DNA of 43,323 nucleotides. It comes from a virus. Positions within the stretch are counted from its first letter, which is position 1, and every line of letters begins with the position of its first letter. A program made the position numbers and the translations under genes. The notes beneath the pieces are model-generated. The model saw only the letters and a list, made by a program, of their open reading frames with translations. It was not told the DNA's origin and searched no databases. Below are positions 16,512 through 25,879 of this stretch, piece after piece. The DNA lies in IMG/VR virus record IMGVR_UViG_3300005530_000043, positions 1 through 43,323 of that record. The stretch is one strand, 5' to 3'.

Positions 16512-18436
16512 ATGCCCTCCCGCACGCCGGCCGGTTTCTCGCCAAGGCCCTCGAGCTGCCAACGACCGGCCGCACTGACATTCTGCATCCGCAGCTTGAA
16601 CCGCGTGCCGCGACGCGCGCTGAACGCGACGGGCACGGTGATGCGCGTGCCCTGCTGGCCGCCGGCGCCGACGTACGCCCACTTGTTCCACGTCGCCACC
16701 CAACTCTTGACGAGAAAGTCGGCCGCGTTCGCGGGCACGATCGCGCCCGCCGTGCCGTTCCCGAGGTTGGTGTCGGTGCCGCTGGTATCCACCCAGAGAT
16801 CGCCGTCGGCGGGCGTGCCCGGCGCCGTCGCGCCGATCGTGAGCGTCACCGCGGTCATGCTCTGACCATCGATGGTCGGTGTCAGCGTGAAGACGAGCGG
16901 CAGCGCGCTCGCCGCTTCCCACGCGATCGTGAGATAGCGCTTCCGCATCACGCCGACACCATTCGGGCCGAACGGCGCGTATTCGCCAAAGGTGACATCC
17001 GGCGCGCTGCTGGGCAGGGCCGGACTCGCGGCGGCCGTCGCCTTGTACGCGTAGCGCCGCAAGTTTTGCGTCACGCCCGGCACGGCGATAAAGCGCCCAT
17101 TGTTCGCGACGACGTCGCGCTTGAACCACGCGCCCGCCGTTAATTGCACACCCGGCATCGGCTGCCGGGTGAAGCCGCCGGTCAGACAGTGGTACTTGAT
17201 GATCACCGTGTCGGTGCCATAGCCGTAGCCGTTGCTGATCGAACACCACGGAATGACCACCCACACTTGCATCGTCTCCGGGTCCGCGACCATCCACACG
17301 AGATCCTGATTCGTCTGCCCGGGATAGGTCGTCGCCCGCGCCGGATCCGTCCAGATGCAGTCCCACCAACCATTCGATTTCGTCGCGAAGTCGCGCACGC
17401 GATTGCCGATCGGTTCGACCGCGGCGCCATCGAACTGCCAGAGCCCCTCGTCGCTCACGCCGTAGAGGAGACCGTCGGGACCTTCGATCATTGCCTTCGG
17501 CCCAACCACATTCCGGCTCTTCTTGATCGGGATCGCGCCGTTCGCGAGGAAGCTGTCGCGCCCCATCCCCTCGACGAAGTGCAGCTCTTTGTTGGTGCCG
17601 ACCCAGAGCTTCCCCGACCAGACATACCCGGCGCGAATCATCTCGCCGGCGCCGCCCAGGAGCAGTGCATCGGAATCGACGAACGCCCGATCGGTCGTCA
17701 CGTCCGTCGGCGTCGGATCGTTGCCGTACTTGAGCGGGTTCGCGAGGTTCGAGAACATGAGACGCGTCGGGCCGTCGCCGTTCGTCGCGTCGCTGTCGTC
17801 GAAGCCGAAGAGAAAGACGTGGTTGTTGTAGGCGACGCAGCCGCGCGGGTACAGCTTCTTGCTGTGCGTGGCCGCGTTCGGGTTGATCTGCCCGTCCGGC
17901 CCCGTGCCGAGCGCGTCGAAGCGGTCCATCGCCTTCAGCGAGTAGCTCGTGCCGTCCCAGATCAGCGCGTACATCCCGAGCGTCGACCGTGGCGTCTGCG
18001 CGCCGCGCGCCCCAAGGCAAATGAGGGCGACGCGCGTCTGCACCCCGGCCTTCACGTACGGGAACGTCACCGTCGTCACGTTGACGCCGGCGGCGACCGT
18101 CGAGCCCAGATCCAAGATGGGCGACACGGTCGCGGAGACCGGATCCACGATCGCGACCGCCGTATCGGTGGTGCTGCTCGTCGCGCCGACGACGATCAGC
18201 TTCGGGGCCTGCGGGATCGCGAGCGCTTCGATCGCGAACATCAGCGCCATCGCGGTCGCATGGCCGTCCTGCACCGCCGCGAAGTTCGAGAGATCGCTCG
18301 CCGCCACGAGCTGGCCGCGCGGACCGATGTCATAGCCGTCGCACGCCGTGAGCTCGTCGGTGCGATGCGCATCCGACGAGCCCTCGAGCGCGACCCCGCC
18401 GCCGAAGACGGGGACCGAGAGGACTTGATCAGCCAT
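16508..18436 (-). CDS. Nozzle/DNA-stabilisation-like tail hub protein
   Basis: This encodes 642 residues from ATG 18436. The sequence is all-beta with repeated propeller-like blades: DGYDIGPRGQLVAASDLSNF, YNNHVFLFGFDD, GYVWSGKLWVGTNKELHFVE, EGPDGLLYGVSDEGLWQFDG, QDLVWMVADPETMQVWVVIP, and GGFTRQPMPGV. Such propellers are typical of podoviral nozzle proteins (P22 gp10 type). The C-terminal part adds carbohydrate-module-like strands. It follows an adaptor-like gene and precedes the fibre-like gene, matching a short-tail assembly order. Exact homology is unverified. Confidence 0.7.
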   Translation of the reverse strand: MADQVLSVPVFGGGVALEGSSDAHRTDELTACDGYDIGPRGQLVAASDLSNFAAVQDGHATAMALMFAIEALAIPQAPKLIVVGATSSTTDTAVAIVDPVSATVSPILDLGSTVAAGVNVTTVTFPYVKAGVQTRVALICLGARGAQTPRSTLGMYALIWDGTSYSLKAMDRFDALGTGPDGQINPNAATHSKKLYPRGCVAYNNHVFLFGFDDSDATNGDGPTRLMFSNLANPLKYGNDPTPTDVTTDRAFVDSDALLLGGAGEMIRAGYVWSGKLWVGTNKELHFVEGMGRDSFLANGAIPIKKSRNVVGPKAMIEGPDGLLYGVSDEGLWQFDGAAVEPIGNRVRDFATKSNGWWDCIWTDPARATTYPGQTNQDLVWMVADPETMQVWVVIPWCSISNGYGYGTDTVIIKYHCLTGGFTRQPMPGVQLTAGAWFKRDVVANNGRFIAVPGVTQNLRRYAYKATAAASPALPSSAPDVTFGEYAPFGPNGVGVMRKRYLTIAWEAASALPLVFTLTPTIDGQSMTAVTLTIGATAPGTPADGDLWVDTSGTDTNLGNGTAGAIVPANAADFLVKSWVATWNKWAYVGAGGQQGTRITVPVAFSARRGTRFKLRMQNVSAAGRWQLEGLGEKPAGVREGM

Positions 18437-18467
18437 AGAACCGGGCGGCCTGGATCACCGCGGCGAC

Positions 18468-19157
18468 TCAGCCCTGGCCGGTGGACGCGCCGTTGACCGA
18501 CGCGAGTTGATTCAGGCGCTGCACGATCACGCCGCCGTGCGGCGACTGGAGCGCGGTCGTCGACAAACCAGAGAGCTGCAGGAAGCCCGCGCGCTGCACA
18601 TCACGGTAGTCCTTGAGCGCCGCGAATTCGGCGGCGTCGCGACCGGTGTCCTTCGTCGCGAGGTACACCGCCATCTCGACGATGATCAACTCGACATGGC
18701 GCGTCGGAAAGCGGGTATCGAGTACCGTGCTCAGCGCCGAGAGTGACGCCGGCGCGTCGAGAATCCAAGCGGTGAGGACGTCGGTGGCCACCGGATCACC
18801 AGACTGCCCCCGCGAGACAATCGTCGCGCCCTGGCGGAACACCGCGGGCGCGAGATGCCAGCCGCGGTCGATCTCCTCCACCGGGATCACGTTGACCTTG
18901 CCACCACTCGCGTTCTGCACCCGGCGCAGGTCGATGAGATCCGTCGGCACCGTCACCGACGGCGGCGAGCCCGCCAACGTGAGCGTCGTCTTCGACAGGA
19001 AGCGCTCCGGCGCCGCGACCGCCGCGACCGCGTAGATGAACTGAAAGAGACGATCGGCGAGGCCGAGCAGCTCGCCATCGGTGGCGAGCTTGCCCGGGTC
19101 GTTCGCGGTCGACCGCGAGTACGCGGCTTCGATCAGGTTTTGGGCGGTGGTCGACAT
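18468..19157 (-). CDS. Head-tail adaptor-like protein (copy 2)
   Basis: This encodes 229 residues from ATG 19157 with AAGGAG upstream. The N-terminus NLIEAAYSRSTANDPGKLAT followed by DGELLGLADRLFQFIYAVAA parallels the start of the 270-residue protein at 20794-21606 (DLIEAARIRHWSF, then DGAAVLWLNQRQRHLL). A strand-rich centre (VTVPTDLIDLRRVQN) and a helical C-terminus (LIIVEMAVYLATKDTGRDAA) follow. This is the layout of podoviral tail adaptors that ring the portal. It is next to the nozzle gene. The similarity between the two was judged by eye. Confidence 0.6.
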   Translation of the reverse strand: MSTTAQNLIEAAYSRSTANDPGKLATDGELLGLADRLFQFIYAVAAVAAPERFLSKTTLTLAGSPPSVTVPTDLIDLRRVQNASGGKVNVIPVEEIDRGWHLAPAVFRQGATIVSRGQSGDPVATDVLTAWILDAPASLSALSTVLDTRFPTRHVELIIVEMAVYLATKDTGRDAAEFAALKDYRDVQRAGFLQLSGLSTTALQSPHGGVIVQRLNQLASVNGASTGQG

Positions 19158-19172
19158 ACGGACGATCTCTCC

Positions 19173-19478
19173 TTATTGAGCGGGCAACGTGGGGGACGCG
19201 TTCCCCTCGCGGATGGCGGCCGGACGCGTCGGATCCGGCAACACCGGCGTGATGGGCGGCACGTACGCGGCAAGCGCATCGAGCGCTCGCACGCACACCG
19301 GGTGCAGCACGAGCTCGGGCTCGATCTGCACCGCGAGTCGAGTGAAGAGCGGGCGCCGCCCCTCGAGGTAGTCGAAGTCGGCCGCCGTCAGGCCGCCGGC
19401 GCGCGCGGCGGCGTCGAGCATCGCGGTGACGTCCGCCAAGAGCGCCGCGTACGCGTCCGTGACGAGCAAGGCACTCAC
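19173..19478 (-). CDS. Hypothetical virion-block protein
   Basis: This encodes 101 residues from GTG 19478 (GTGA overlap with the 80-residue gene). It is almost entirely Ala-rich helix (YAALLADVTAMLDAAARAGG; LALDALAAYVPP-like end) with a Pro-rich C-terminus (PPITPVLPDPTRPA). No domain is recognised. It belongs to the neck/tail cluster by position. Confidence 0.62.
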   Translation of the reverse strand: MSALLVTDAYAALLADVTAMLDAAARAGGLTAADFDYLEGRRPLFTRLAVQIEPELVLHPVCVRALDALAAYVPPITPVLPDPTRPAAIREGNASPTLPAQ

Positions 19479-19717
19479 GGGCGGCGCCCGCGGGTGATCG
19501 TCCCATCCTTCTCGAGACGATCGGTCTCCGTCAGCTGATAGCGCAGCTTGATCTCGCTGACGACGAAGGCCATGTTCGCGCGCGCCGCCGCGAGCGCCTC
19601 TTCGGCCGAGCGGTGATTGGCTGCGGCTCGGCGCATCATCGTCGCATCAGAGTTCGTGATCTTCGTCGGGAGCGAGGATTTCGGTTTGGTCTTGGCGTTC
19701 GCGGTGAGTCTTGGCAT
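19475..19717 (-). CDS. Small basic hypothetical protein
   Basis: This encodes 80 residues from ATG 19717. The longer frame upstream only shadows the 350-residue gene, and the start has no clear Shine-Dalgarno. The N-terminus is Lys/Thr/Ser rich (TANAKTKPKSSLPTKITNSD), followed by an Ala-rich helix and a charged tail. A small neck or tail component is possible. No family is recognised. Confidence 0.58.
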   Translation of the reverse strand: MPRLTANAKTKPKSSLPTKITNSDATMMRRAAANHRSAEEALAAARANMAFVVSEIKLRYQLTETDRLEKDGTITRGRRP

Positions 19718-19734
19718 GAGGCGTCGGATGAGGG

Positions 19735-20787
19735 TTAGTTCGGAACGCGGAGCCTGCGGAAGCCCGCGCCGGCGGTGTCCGCGGCATCGCGCGAGACGCG
19801 CACGAGCGCGCCGGCGCTGACGTCCCAGAGCAGCATGCGCATATCGCCCGCGGTGGCATCGGCGCCATCGAACCGCACGAGCTCGCGGACGTTGCCGGCG
19901 AGGTCCTGCGAGAAGAACGACCACCGGAGCGGGAGAATCCCCGCGGAGGGCGCGGCGTCGACCTGCACGTCCATCGCGCCGCCCTGCGTCCATCCGGATC
20001 CGTCGTAGCCGTGGATCGTTGCGCCGAAGATCGTGTCCGCGACATGCACGGCGGCGAGCGACCCGAGCGTGCCGCGCGCGAAGAACGCGTCGATAAAGTT
20101 TCCGCCGACCGCGTCGTTGATCGTCGTCATCGTGAAATCGAGCCCGCCGCCCTGCGCGGTGAGATCGACTAAGCCACTGACCACGTTGCCGCCCGGGCCG
20201 AACAGCACGCCGGTGTCAAACACGCTGCGCCCGATCGCGCGCAGTCCGTAGTTGCCAACGTTGGACGTGCCGAAGGTGCCGATGAGCAGGCGCCCGAATT
20301 CATCGAACCGCCAGCGCGTGACACCACCCGGATGTCCGTCGAGCGCCTCGTTGGAGGTGACGAGATCCCATCGCGTCTTGACGGCATTGTGCGTCGGGTC
20401 CACGATCGCCGCCTGCCACACGTTGCCGAGATCGGTCCGGAGGCCGGCCGTATCAACGAAATCGCACTGGTAGCCACACCAGTCGCCCGCGATGGAGGGG
20501 CCGCCGTCGCGCGTCTTCACCATCGAGATTTCAGGACCAGCGCCCGGTACTCCACCGGCGACACGCGCGTCCTCGAGCACCAGCACCATCCCGCCGGGCG
20601 CACTCGCGTCGTCGCTATAGAGATAGGCGGCGACAAATGCCTGCAGCGCGACACCCGCATCCACCTGGCGCTTGCCAATGGAGAACTTCCCGTGCGGGAA
20701 CGCGCTACCACCGGTGAGATAGCCCCAGACGTTATCGAGCGAGGCGTTGGCCTCGGTCGCAGTATGTCCGAAAAAGGTCGGCGCCAT
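19735..20787 (-). CDS. Beta-rich virion protein, possible fibre or appendage
   Basis: This encodes 350 residues from ATG 20787. The composition is Gly, Asp, Ala and aromatic rich with many short strands and turns (VWGYLTGGSAFPHGKFSIGK; PGGMVLVLEDARVAGGVPGA; GVTRWRFDEFGRLLIGTFGT; IDAFFARGTLGSLAAVHVAD; ATAGDMRMLLWDVSAGALV). That suits an extracellular beta-structured appendage such as a fibre head or head decoration. It sits between two adaptor-like genes. No catalytic motif (for example a depolymerase) was seen. Confidence 0.58.
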   Translation of the reverse strand: MAPTFFGHTATEANASLDNVWGYLTGGSAFPHGKFSIGKRQVDAGVALQAFVAAYLYSDDASAPGGMVLVLEDARVAGGVPGAGPEISMVKTRDGGPSIAGDWCGYQCDFVDTAGLRTDLGNVWQAAIVDPTHNAVKTRWDLVTSNEALDGHPGGVTRWRFDEFGRLLIGTFGTSNVGNYGLRAIGRSVFDTGVLFGPGGNVVSGLVDLTAQGGGLDFTMTTINDAVGGNFIDAFFARGTLGSLAAVHVADTIFGATIHGYDGSGWTQGGAMDVQVDAAPSAGILPLRWSFFSQDLAGNVRELVRFDGADATAGDMRMLLWDVSAGALVRVSRDAADTAGAGFRRLRVPN

Positions 20788-20793
20788 CGCGCG

Positions 20794-21606
20794 TTAGCCC
20801 TCGTAGATCACGTTGGTCACCTGCAGGTCGCCGAGAATGTCAAACGCGCTCTCCGCGATCTCGCCTTCGGCGCGCCGGGCGGCTTCGCGAAAACCCGTGC
20901 GCTCGGCCGTGGTGCAATCCTTCGACTGATTCGCGAACAGTTCCGCGAGTCCGGCGACGAGCGGCTCGTGCAGCGCTGCCGGCAGCACGAGCGCATCGGT
21001 GAGGGCCGCGATCGCCGAGAGTCCGATGTAACTCAATTGCACCGCGACGACCGTGCTCCACGAATCGACCATGCCGAGACTCGAGGCCGGCCGGATCGGG
21101 ACGACGCGATTCTGTCCGACGAACGCCGGCAAGTAGCGATCGGGCGTCACCCGGAGGCGTTCCGATTCGTCGACGAGCGTCACCGGAAGCTCGGTCCCGT
21201 TGTCGAACGTCGCCGTCATCGCGAGCAGCGCGATCGCATCGGACGGCAGCGGCCACCCGGGCGTCCCCCCGTTCGCGCCGAAGGGGTCGGTCGTGATCCG
21301 CGGGCCGGTGAGATCGACGTACGGCGTGCCATTGCCGTTCACGCTCACCGGCCAGCCGTCCGCGACCGTCGTGAGATAGATCGGCGTCCCGTTCGCGTTC
21401 ACGCCGACGAGCGTGCCATTCACCGCGGCGGCCGTTTTCATGCTCGTCCCCACGAGGCCACGCAGCGCGTCCCGGAACTTGAGCAGCAGATGGCGCTGGC
21501 GTTGATTAAGCCAGAGCACGGCCGCGCCGTCCCCGAGCTGGACGTCGATGAACGACCAGTGGCGGATCCGAGCCGCTTCGATGAGATCGCGCACGACCGC
21601 GGTCAC
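20794..21606 (-). CDS. Head-tail adaptor-like protein (copy 1)
   Basis: This encodes 270 residues from GTG 21606. Its N-terminal helices (VRDLIEAARIRHWSFIDVQL; WLNQRQRHLLLKFRDALRGL) resemble those of the 229-residue protein at 18468-19157. A central beta domain (GTPIYLTTVADGWPVSVNGN; TELPVTLVDESERL) and a helical C-terminus follow, giving a larger version of the adaptor layout. It is the first sizeable neck gene after the head block. Function is inferred from architecture and order. Confidence 0.58.
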   Translation of the reverse strand: MTAVVRDLIEAARIRHWSFIDVQLGDGAAVLWLNQRQRHLLLKFRDALRGLVGTSMKTAAAVNGTLVGVNANGTPIYLTTVADGWPVSVNGNGTPYVDLTGPRITTDPFGANGGTPGWPLPSDAIALLAMTATFDNGTELPVTLVDESERLRVTPDRYLPAFVGQNRVVPIRPASSLGMVDSWSTVVAVQLSYIGLSAIAALTDALVLPAALHEPLVAGLAELFANQSKDCTTAERTGFREAARRAEGEIAESAFDILGDLQVTNVIYEG

Positions 21607-21612
21607 GGGGCG

Positions 21613-21930
21613 TTACTTCTCCGCCGCCTTCTTCTTCACGAGCTCGAGCTCTTTCTTGAGCAACGCGAGCTCCGCGTCCTTCTCTTTGAGCTGCGCGCGG
21701 AGCTCATCGTTCGCCGCTTCCTGCGCCTGCAGGTCTTCGAGCAGCTGCTCGATCGGCTCGCTGCCGGATCCGGCCGACGTCGTCGCGGCCTGCTCGAGGA
21801 CCTTGCGCTCGGTTTCCGACAGCGGCTTGAGGCCCTTGGCTTTGCGACAGACGTTGCAATGGTCGCGCAGGCCGAAGGCTTCGATTTCCTTCTTCGAGTC
21901 GGGATCGACGTGCAGGTGCGACGTGTTCAT
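21613..21930 (-). CDS. Coiled-coil protein with CxxC knuckle
   Basis: This encodes 105 residues. ATG 21930 overlaps the upstream stop (ATGA), so the longer frame to 22005 is not used. The N-terminus has HVDPDSKKEIEAFGLRDHCN then VCRKAKGL, forming a CxxC pair with nearby His. The rest is a strong coiled coil (EPIEQLLEDLQAQEAANDEL, then a Lys/Glu heptad run to the end). It may be an oligomeric neck or assembly factor. No family is recognised. Confidence 0.65.
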   Translation of the reverse strand: MNTSHLHVDPDSKKEIEAFGLRDHCNVCRKAKGLKPLSETERKVLEQAATTSAGSGSEPIEQLLEDLQAQEAANDELRAQLKEKDAELALLKKELELVKKKAAEK

Positions 21931-22454
21931 GAGACGCTCGTGGTGAGAGTGGGGCTCTGCGACGCCGCGTGCGCCGCCTGGGAGCCAAAGCCGGTGACGG
22001 GCCACTGCTCACGCCCGTCGTTCCCGGCGAAGTGGTGCGCGACGCGATCGAAGTACTCGAGGTCCTCCTCGGCCGCGTCGGTTGCGATCGCACGCTCGGC
22101 CGATTCCTCGGCGGCGTACATGCGCTGCAATTCGTTCATCCAGTGCCGGTTCTTGCGATCCCAGAGGCGCAGGAAGTCCACCAACCACGGGCCGACGTGG
22201 CGATACGCTTCGTTGCCGTCGCCATCCCAGCGCACCTGGTAGATGACCGCGGGCTCCTCGAGCCCCGGCAGGGGGCGCACGACTTCCCACCGGCCTTCAT
22301 GCGCGGGCGGGATCGGCAGGCCGTACGCGTCGAACGCGCCGGGCCGCGTGACGAGCGATCGTGGATTCCATCGGATCCGGAGCTGGTCGTCGATCTCTCG
22401 ACGGATCGCCAGCTCAATGGGATCGATCTCGTCCCGCGACTGCGGCGCGTCCAT
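21927..22454 (-). CDS. Hypothetical head/neck-block protein
   Basis: This encodes 175 residues from ATG 22454. Order of parts: an acidic helix (DEIDPIELAIRREIDDQLRI), a strand-rich central part with many aromatics (WEVVRPLPGLEEPAVIYQVR; RHVGPWLVDFLRLWDRKNRH), then Glu-rich helices and a Ser/Thr-rich tail. It is compact and globular in appearance. It lies 4 bp after the 198-residue head protein. No family is recognised. Confidence 0.65.
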   Translation of the reverse strand: MDAPQSRDEIDPIELAIRREIDDQLRIRWNPRSLVTRPGAFDAYGLPIPPAHEGRWEVVRPLPGLEEPAVIYQVRWDGDGNEAYRHVGPWLVDFLRLWDRKNRHWMNELQRMYAAEESAERAIATDAAEEDLEYFDRVAHHFAGNDGREQWPVTGFGSQAAHAASQSPTLTTSVS

Positions 22455-22457
22455 CGA

Positions 22458-23054
22458 TTACAGCCCGACCGGGGCCGCGGTGAGACCCGCCGCGACGGCG
22501 ACGCCGCCGAAGACCGGCTCGCCGACCACCGACACGTACGCCGCGTTCGGCGTGACCGTGCCGTCATCGAGATTCGTCGTCCCGCCAACGAAGTTGCCGG
22601 TGCCGGTCGGATGGATCTCGGTGATGCCGTAGATCGCCTCCGTGACCGGGACGGTCGGCGGGATGATGGCCGCGCGTGTCGCCCCTTCCGTCCCCATCCG
22701 CGTGCGATGCGTCTGGTTGCCCGCGCCGTCATCCTGCACCGTGTGCACGAAGATGTTGTACTTGCCGTTCGTCACCGTGCCGCTGAACGCCGCGGTATCC
22801 GTGTTCGCGGCCACGAGCCCCAGGACCGCGCGCGCGCCGGCGGTCGGCGACGAAAGGTATCGAAAGGCCGTCGCCGCTTTTGCAAGCGTCGATGAGGCGC
22901 CGTGGATCGTCAGGCCCGACGTCGACAGCGTGGCCGACTGCAGCGCCTGCCGCGTGCTCTCGAGATCGACGACGACTTTGTTGTGCTCCTGCCGCGTTTC
23001 GTCGCCGGCGAAACCGCCGGCGGCAGGATTCTGCGTGCGAGTAGTACCAGCCAT
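22458..23054 (-). CDS. Head decoration/fibre-like protein
   Basis: This encodes 198 residues from ATG 23054, with GGAGG upstream. The frame beyond that start shadows the capsid gene. A helical N-terminus (RQEHNKVVVDLESTRQALQS) leads into a strand-rich Gly/Thr/Ala domain (NTDTAAFSGTVTNGKYNIFV; TVPVTEAIYGITEIHPTGTG; NAAYVSVVGEPVFGGVAVAA). It comes directly after the major capsid gene and a hairpin, where decoration or head-fibre genes usually lie. This is a positional inference. Confidence 0.6.
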   Translation of the reverse strand: MAGTTRTQNPAAGGFAGDETRQEHNKVVVDLESTRQALQSATLSTSGLTIHGASSTLAKAATAFRYLSSPTAGARAVLGLVAANTDTAAFSGTVTNGKYNIFVHTVQDDGAGNQTHRTRMGTEGATRAAIIPPTVPVTEAIYGITEIHPTGTGNFVGGTTNLDDGTVTPNAAYVSVVGEPVFGGVAVAAGLTAAPVGL

Positions 23055-23081
23055 GATGAGAGTCCTCCAACAGCAGCGCGC

Positions 23082-23120
23082 CGGCGAACCCGAATGATCC
23101 GGATCCGCCGGCGTTCGCCG
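23082..23120 (-). terminator. Hairpin after the major capsid gene
   Basis: CGGCGAAC (23082-23089) and GTTCGCCG (23113-23120) form a perfect 8-bp stem 3 bp downstream of the capsid stop on the minus strand. The loop contains one CGGATCCG octamer (23100-23107). A TGCTGTTGGAGG ribosome site follows. It is a candidate terminator or mRNA-stabilising structure. Confidence 0.5.
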
Positions 23121-23122
23121 TG

Positions 23123-24571
23123 TCAGCTCGTGGTGATGTCGTAACCGATCGCCATGTTCTTCGGCGTCGGACAGTCGAAGTTGGAGTACCAGAGCAACGT
23201 CGCCTCTTCGGCGTCGTAGCCCGACACGACGCGGAAGATCGAATCGCCCTGCTTCTTCCAGGACGGCTCGTTGCGCTGCGCCCACTCGATCTCGCTCGTG
23301 TTGACGAGGTTCATCGACGCCACCGGCGCGTCCTTGTCCTTCGTCCACTTGAGCCCATCGTGCTCGAGCGCCGTCGCGCCGTACGCGAGCTTCGTCGCCG
23401 GCACAATGCGCGCGATCTGCGTGAGCAACGCCTCGAAGTCGCGATTGATTTCCGGGCTCGCGATGCAGAGGTCGGCCGTGCCACCGCGGCGGAAGAGCTT
23501 GTCCTTCAGGTTGCGGATGTTCGAGAGCGACAGCGCGGCGCCGAAGTCGACCGCCGTGCCTTCCCAATCCGAGTACGTCGAGCGATCGATGTTGTGATAC
23601 ACCGACGTGCCGAGGCCGAGGACCGACGTCTGGAACGACGACGTCGCGACCATCTTGAGCCAGCCCTCGATCTCGTTGTTCTTGGCGCCGAGTCGGTAGA
23701 TCGGGCAGTTATCCGCGATCGCGTTGGCGAGCACCGGCAGGAAGGTGATCGCCGTGCCCGTCATCGACTGGATGACGTACCCGTTGCCCGAGTTGTCCTC
23801 GGTGTCGAACGCGATCGTCATGTTCTTCTTGAACAGGAACGTCGTGTTCGACGCGAGCGAGCCCCACGCCACGCCATAGGCGGAATCGACTGCCACCGTG
23901 CCAATACCGGCCGCGTAACCACCGCCGTTGTTGACGAGCCCGATGCGCCCAGTGCCGTCCGACCAGCTCTGGCGGCCGAGATCGAGCGTCAGACCTTCCT
24001 TCGTGTCCTTGAGGATCCGGATCGCGAAGTCGACAAACGCCTTGCGGGTCGAGAATTCCTTCGCCTGGCCCGTGATGTACAGCTGCGCGTAGTTGTACTT
24101 GGTCGTGACGATCGCGTCCTCGTACTGACCGCGACCCGCGACCGGCAGTTTGGCGTTCTCCGCGCGCGCACCAACGCCCTGGTGCACGCCGAGCATCACC
24201 GGGTAAATGTCCCGACGACCCGACGACGTCCGCTTCTTGTTGAGCTTCGACTTGAAGACGGTCGCCTTATTGATCGCGTCGACGATATCGCGCAGGACGT
24301 AATTCTCCTGCAGCAGCTGATCCCACTGCGACGTCGAGACTTCGAACGAGCCGATGACGACCGGCGCGACGAGCTTCGACGCCGTCGACGCGTGCGCGGC
24401 GTGCGGCATCAGGGACAGCAGCGCGAGCGCCAGCACGAGGAAAAACAGTCGGGCGAAGAATGACGCGAACACGCTCGTCGTCGACGGACCGCCCGCGCGC
24501 ACCATCGTGCCCGGGCTCCCACTCCACACCGCCTCGAGGCGGCCGCGGATCTTGGTGAGAATGACCTGCAT
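23123..24571 (-). CDS. Major capsid protein (HK97-type) with signal-peptide-like N-terminus
   Basis: This encodes 482 residues from ATG 24571, fixed by TTTTGGAGGGTTC just upstream. Residues 1-41 are basic and Gly/Ser rich. Residues 42-55 are a hydrophobic core (LFFLVLALALLSLM), followed by PHAAHAS with a Sec-like AHA/S site near 61. From ~63 the sequence looks like a capsid: QWDQLLQENYVLRDIVDAIN, RRDIYPVMLGVHQGVGARAE, KYNYAQLYITGQAKEFSTRK, and a C-terminal strand-rich domain ending PTPKNMAIGYDITTS. The 378-residue acidic scaffold precedes it. A hydrophobic leader on a capsid protein is unusual. It may be a delta-domain-like assembly peptide or a real membrane signal. No better internal start exists. 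Confidence 0.88.
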   Translation of the reverse strand: MQVILTKIRGRLEAVWSGSPGTMVRAGGPSTTSVFASFFARLFFLVLALALLSLMPHAAHASTASKLVAPVVIGSFEVSTSQWDQLLQENYVLRDIVDAINKATVFKSKLNKKRTSSGRRDIYPVMLGVHQGVGARAENAKLPVAGRGQYEDAIVTTKYNYAQLYITGQAKEFSTRKAFVDFAIRILKDTKEGLTLDLGRQSWSDGTGRIGLVNNGGGYAAGIGTVAVDSAYGVAWGSLASNTTFLFKKNMTIAFDTEDNSGNGYVIQSMTGTAITFLPVLANAIADNCPIYRLGAKNNEIEGWLKMVATSSFQTSVLGLGTSVYHNIDRSTYSDWEGTAVDFGAALSLSNIRNLKDKLFRRGGTADLCIASPEINRDFEALLTQIARIVPATKLAYGATALEHDGLKWTKDKDAPVASMNLVNTSEIEWAQRNEPSWKKQGDSIFRVVSGYDAEEATLLWYSNFDCPTPKNMAIGYDITTS

Positions 24572-24590
24572 GAACCCTCCAAAACGCGAC

Positions 24591-24636
24591 ACAGCCCGAC
24601 GCTCATCACCGCGGATCGCGGGCGAGCTCGGGCTGT
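24591..24636 (-). promoter_or_regulatory. Leader hairpin immediately before the capsid gene
   Basis: ACAGCCCGA (24591-24599) pairs with TCGGGCTGT (24628-24636). After one bulged C (24600), GCTC (24601-24604) pairs with GAGC (24624-24627). On the minus strand GTCGCGTTTTGGAGGG follows, so a T-run merges with the capsid ribosome site. It could be a terminator, an attenuator or an RNase III-type processing site boosting capsid expression. The remaining intergenic bases to 24702 hold one CGGATCCG (24661) and nothing else I can name. Confidence 0.6.
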
Positions 24637-24702
24637 CGCTTGGTTGCTTGAGTTGTGAACCGGATCCGGAGATCCGGGACTACGTGCTACGTCGCTACAC
24701 GA

Positions 24703-25839
<1,137 letters not shown>

Positions 25840-25879
25840 CGATCAATTCCTCAGGCTGCGGAACATCGTCGCTTGGCGC

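Noticed and set aside
16512-18020. Upstream extension of the fibre-like frame to 18020
   Set aside because: It shadows the nozzle gene. The GTGA start at 16511 explains the real gene.
20332-22242. Plus-strand open frame of 636 codons across several neck genes
   Set aside because: It crosses four minus-strand genes joined by overlaps and has shadow-type composition.
24409-24411. Internal ATG (MPHAAHAS) as the capsid start, which would remove the leader
   Set aside because: No ribosome site precedes it, whereas ATG 24571 has an excellent one.
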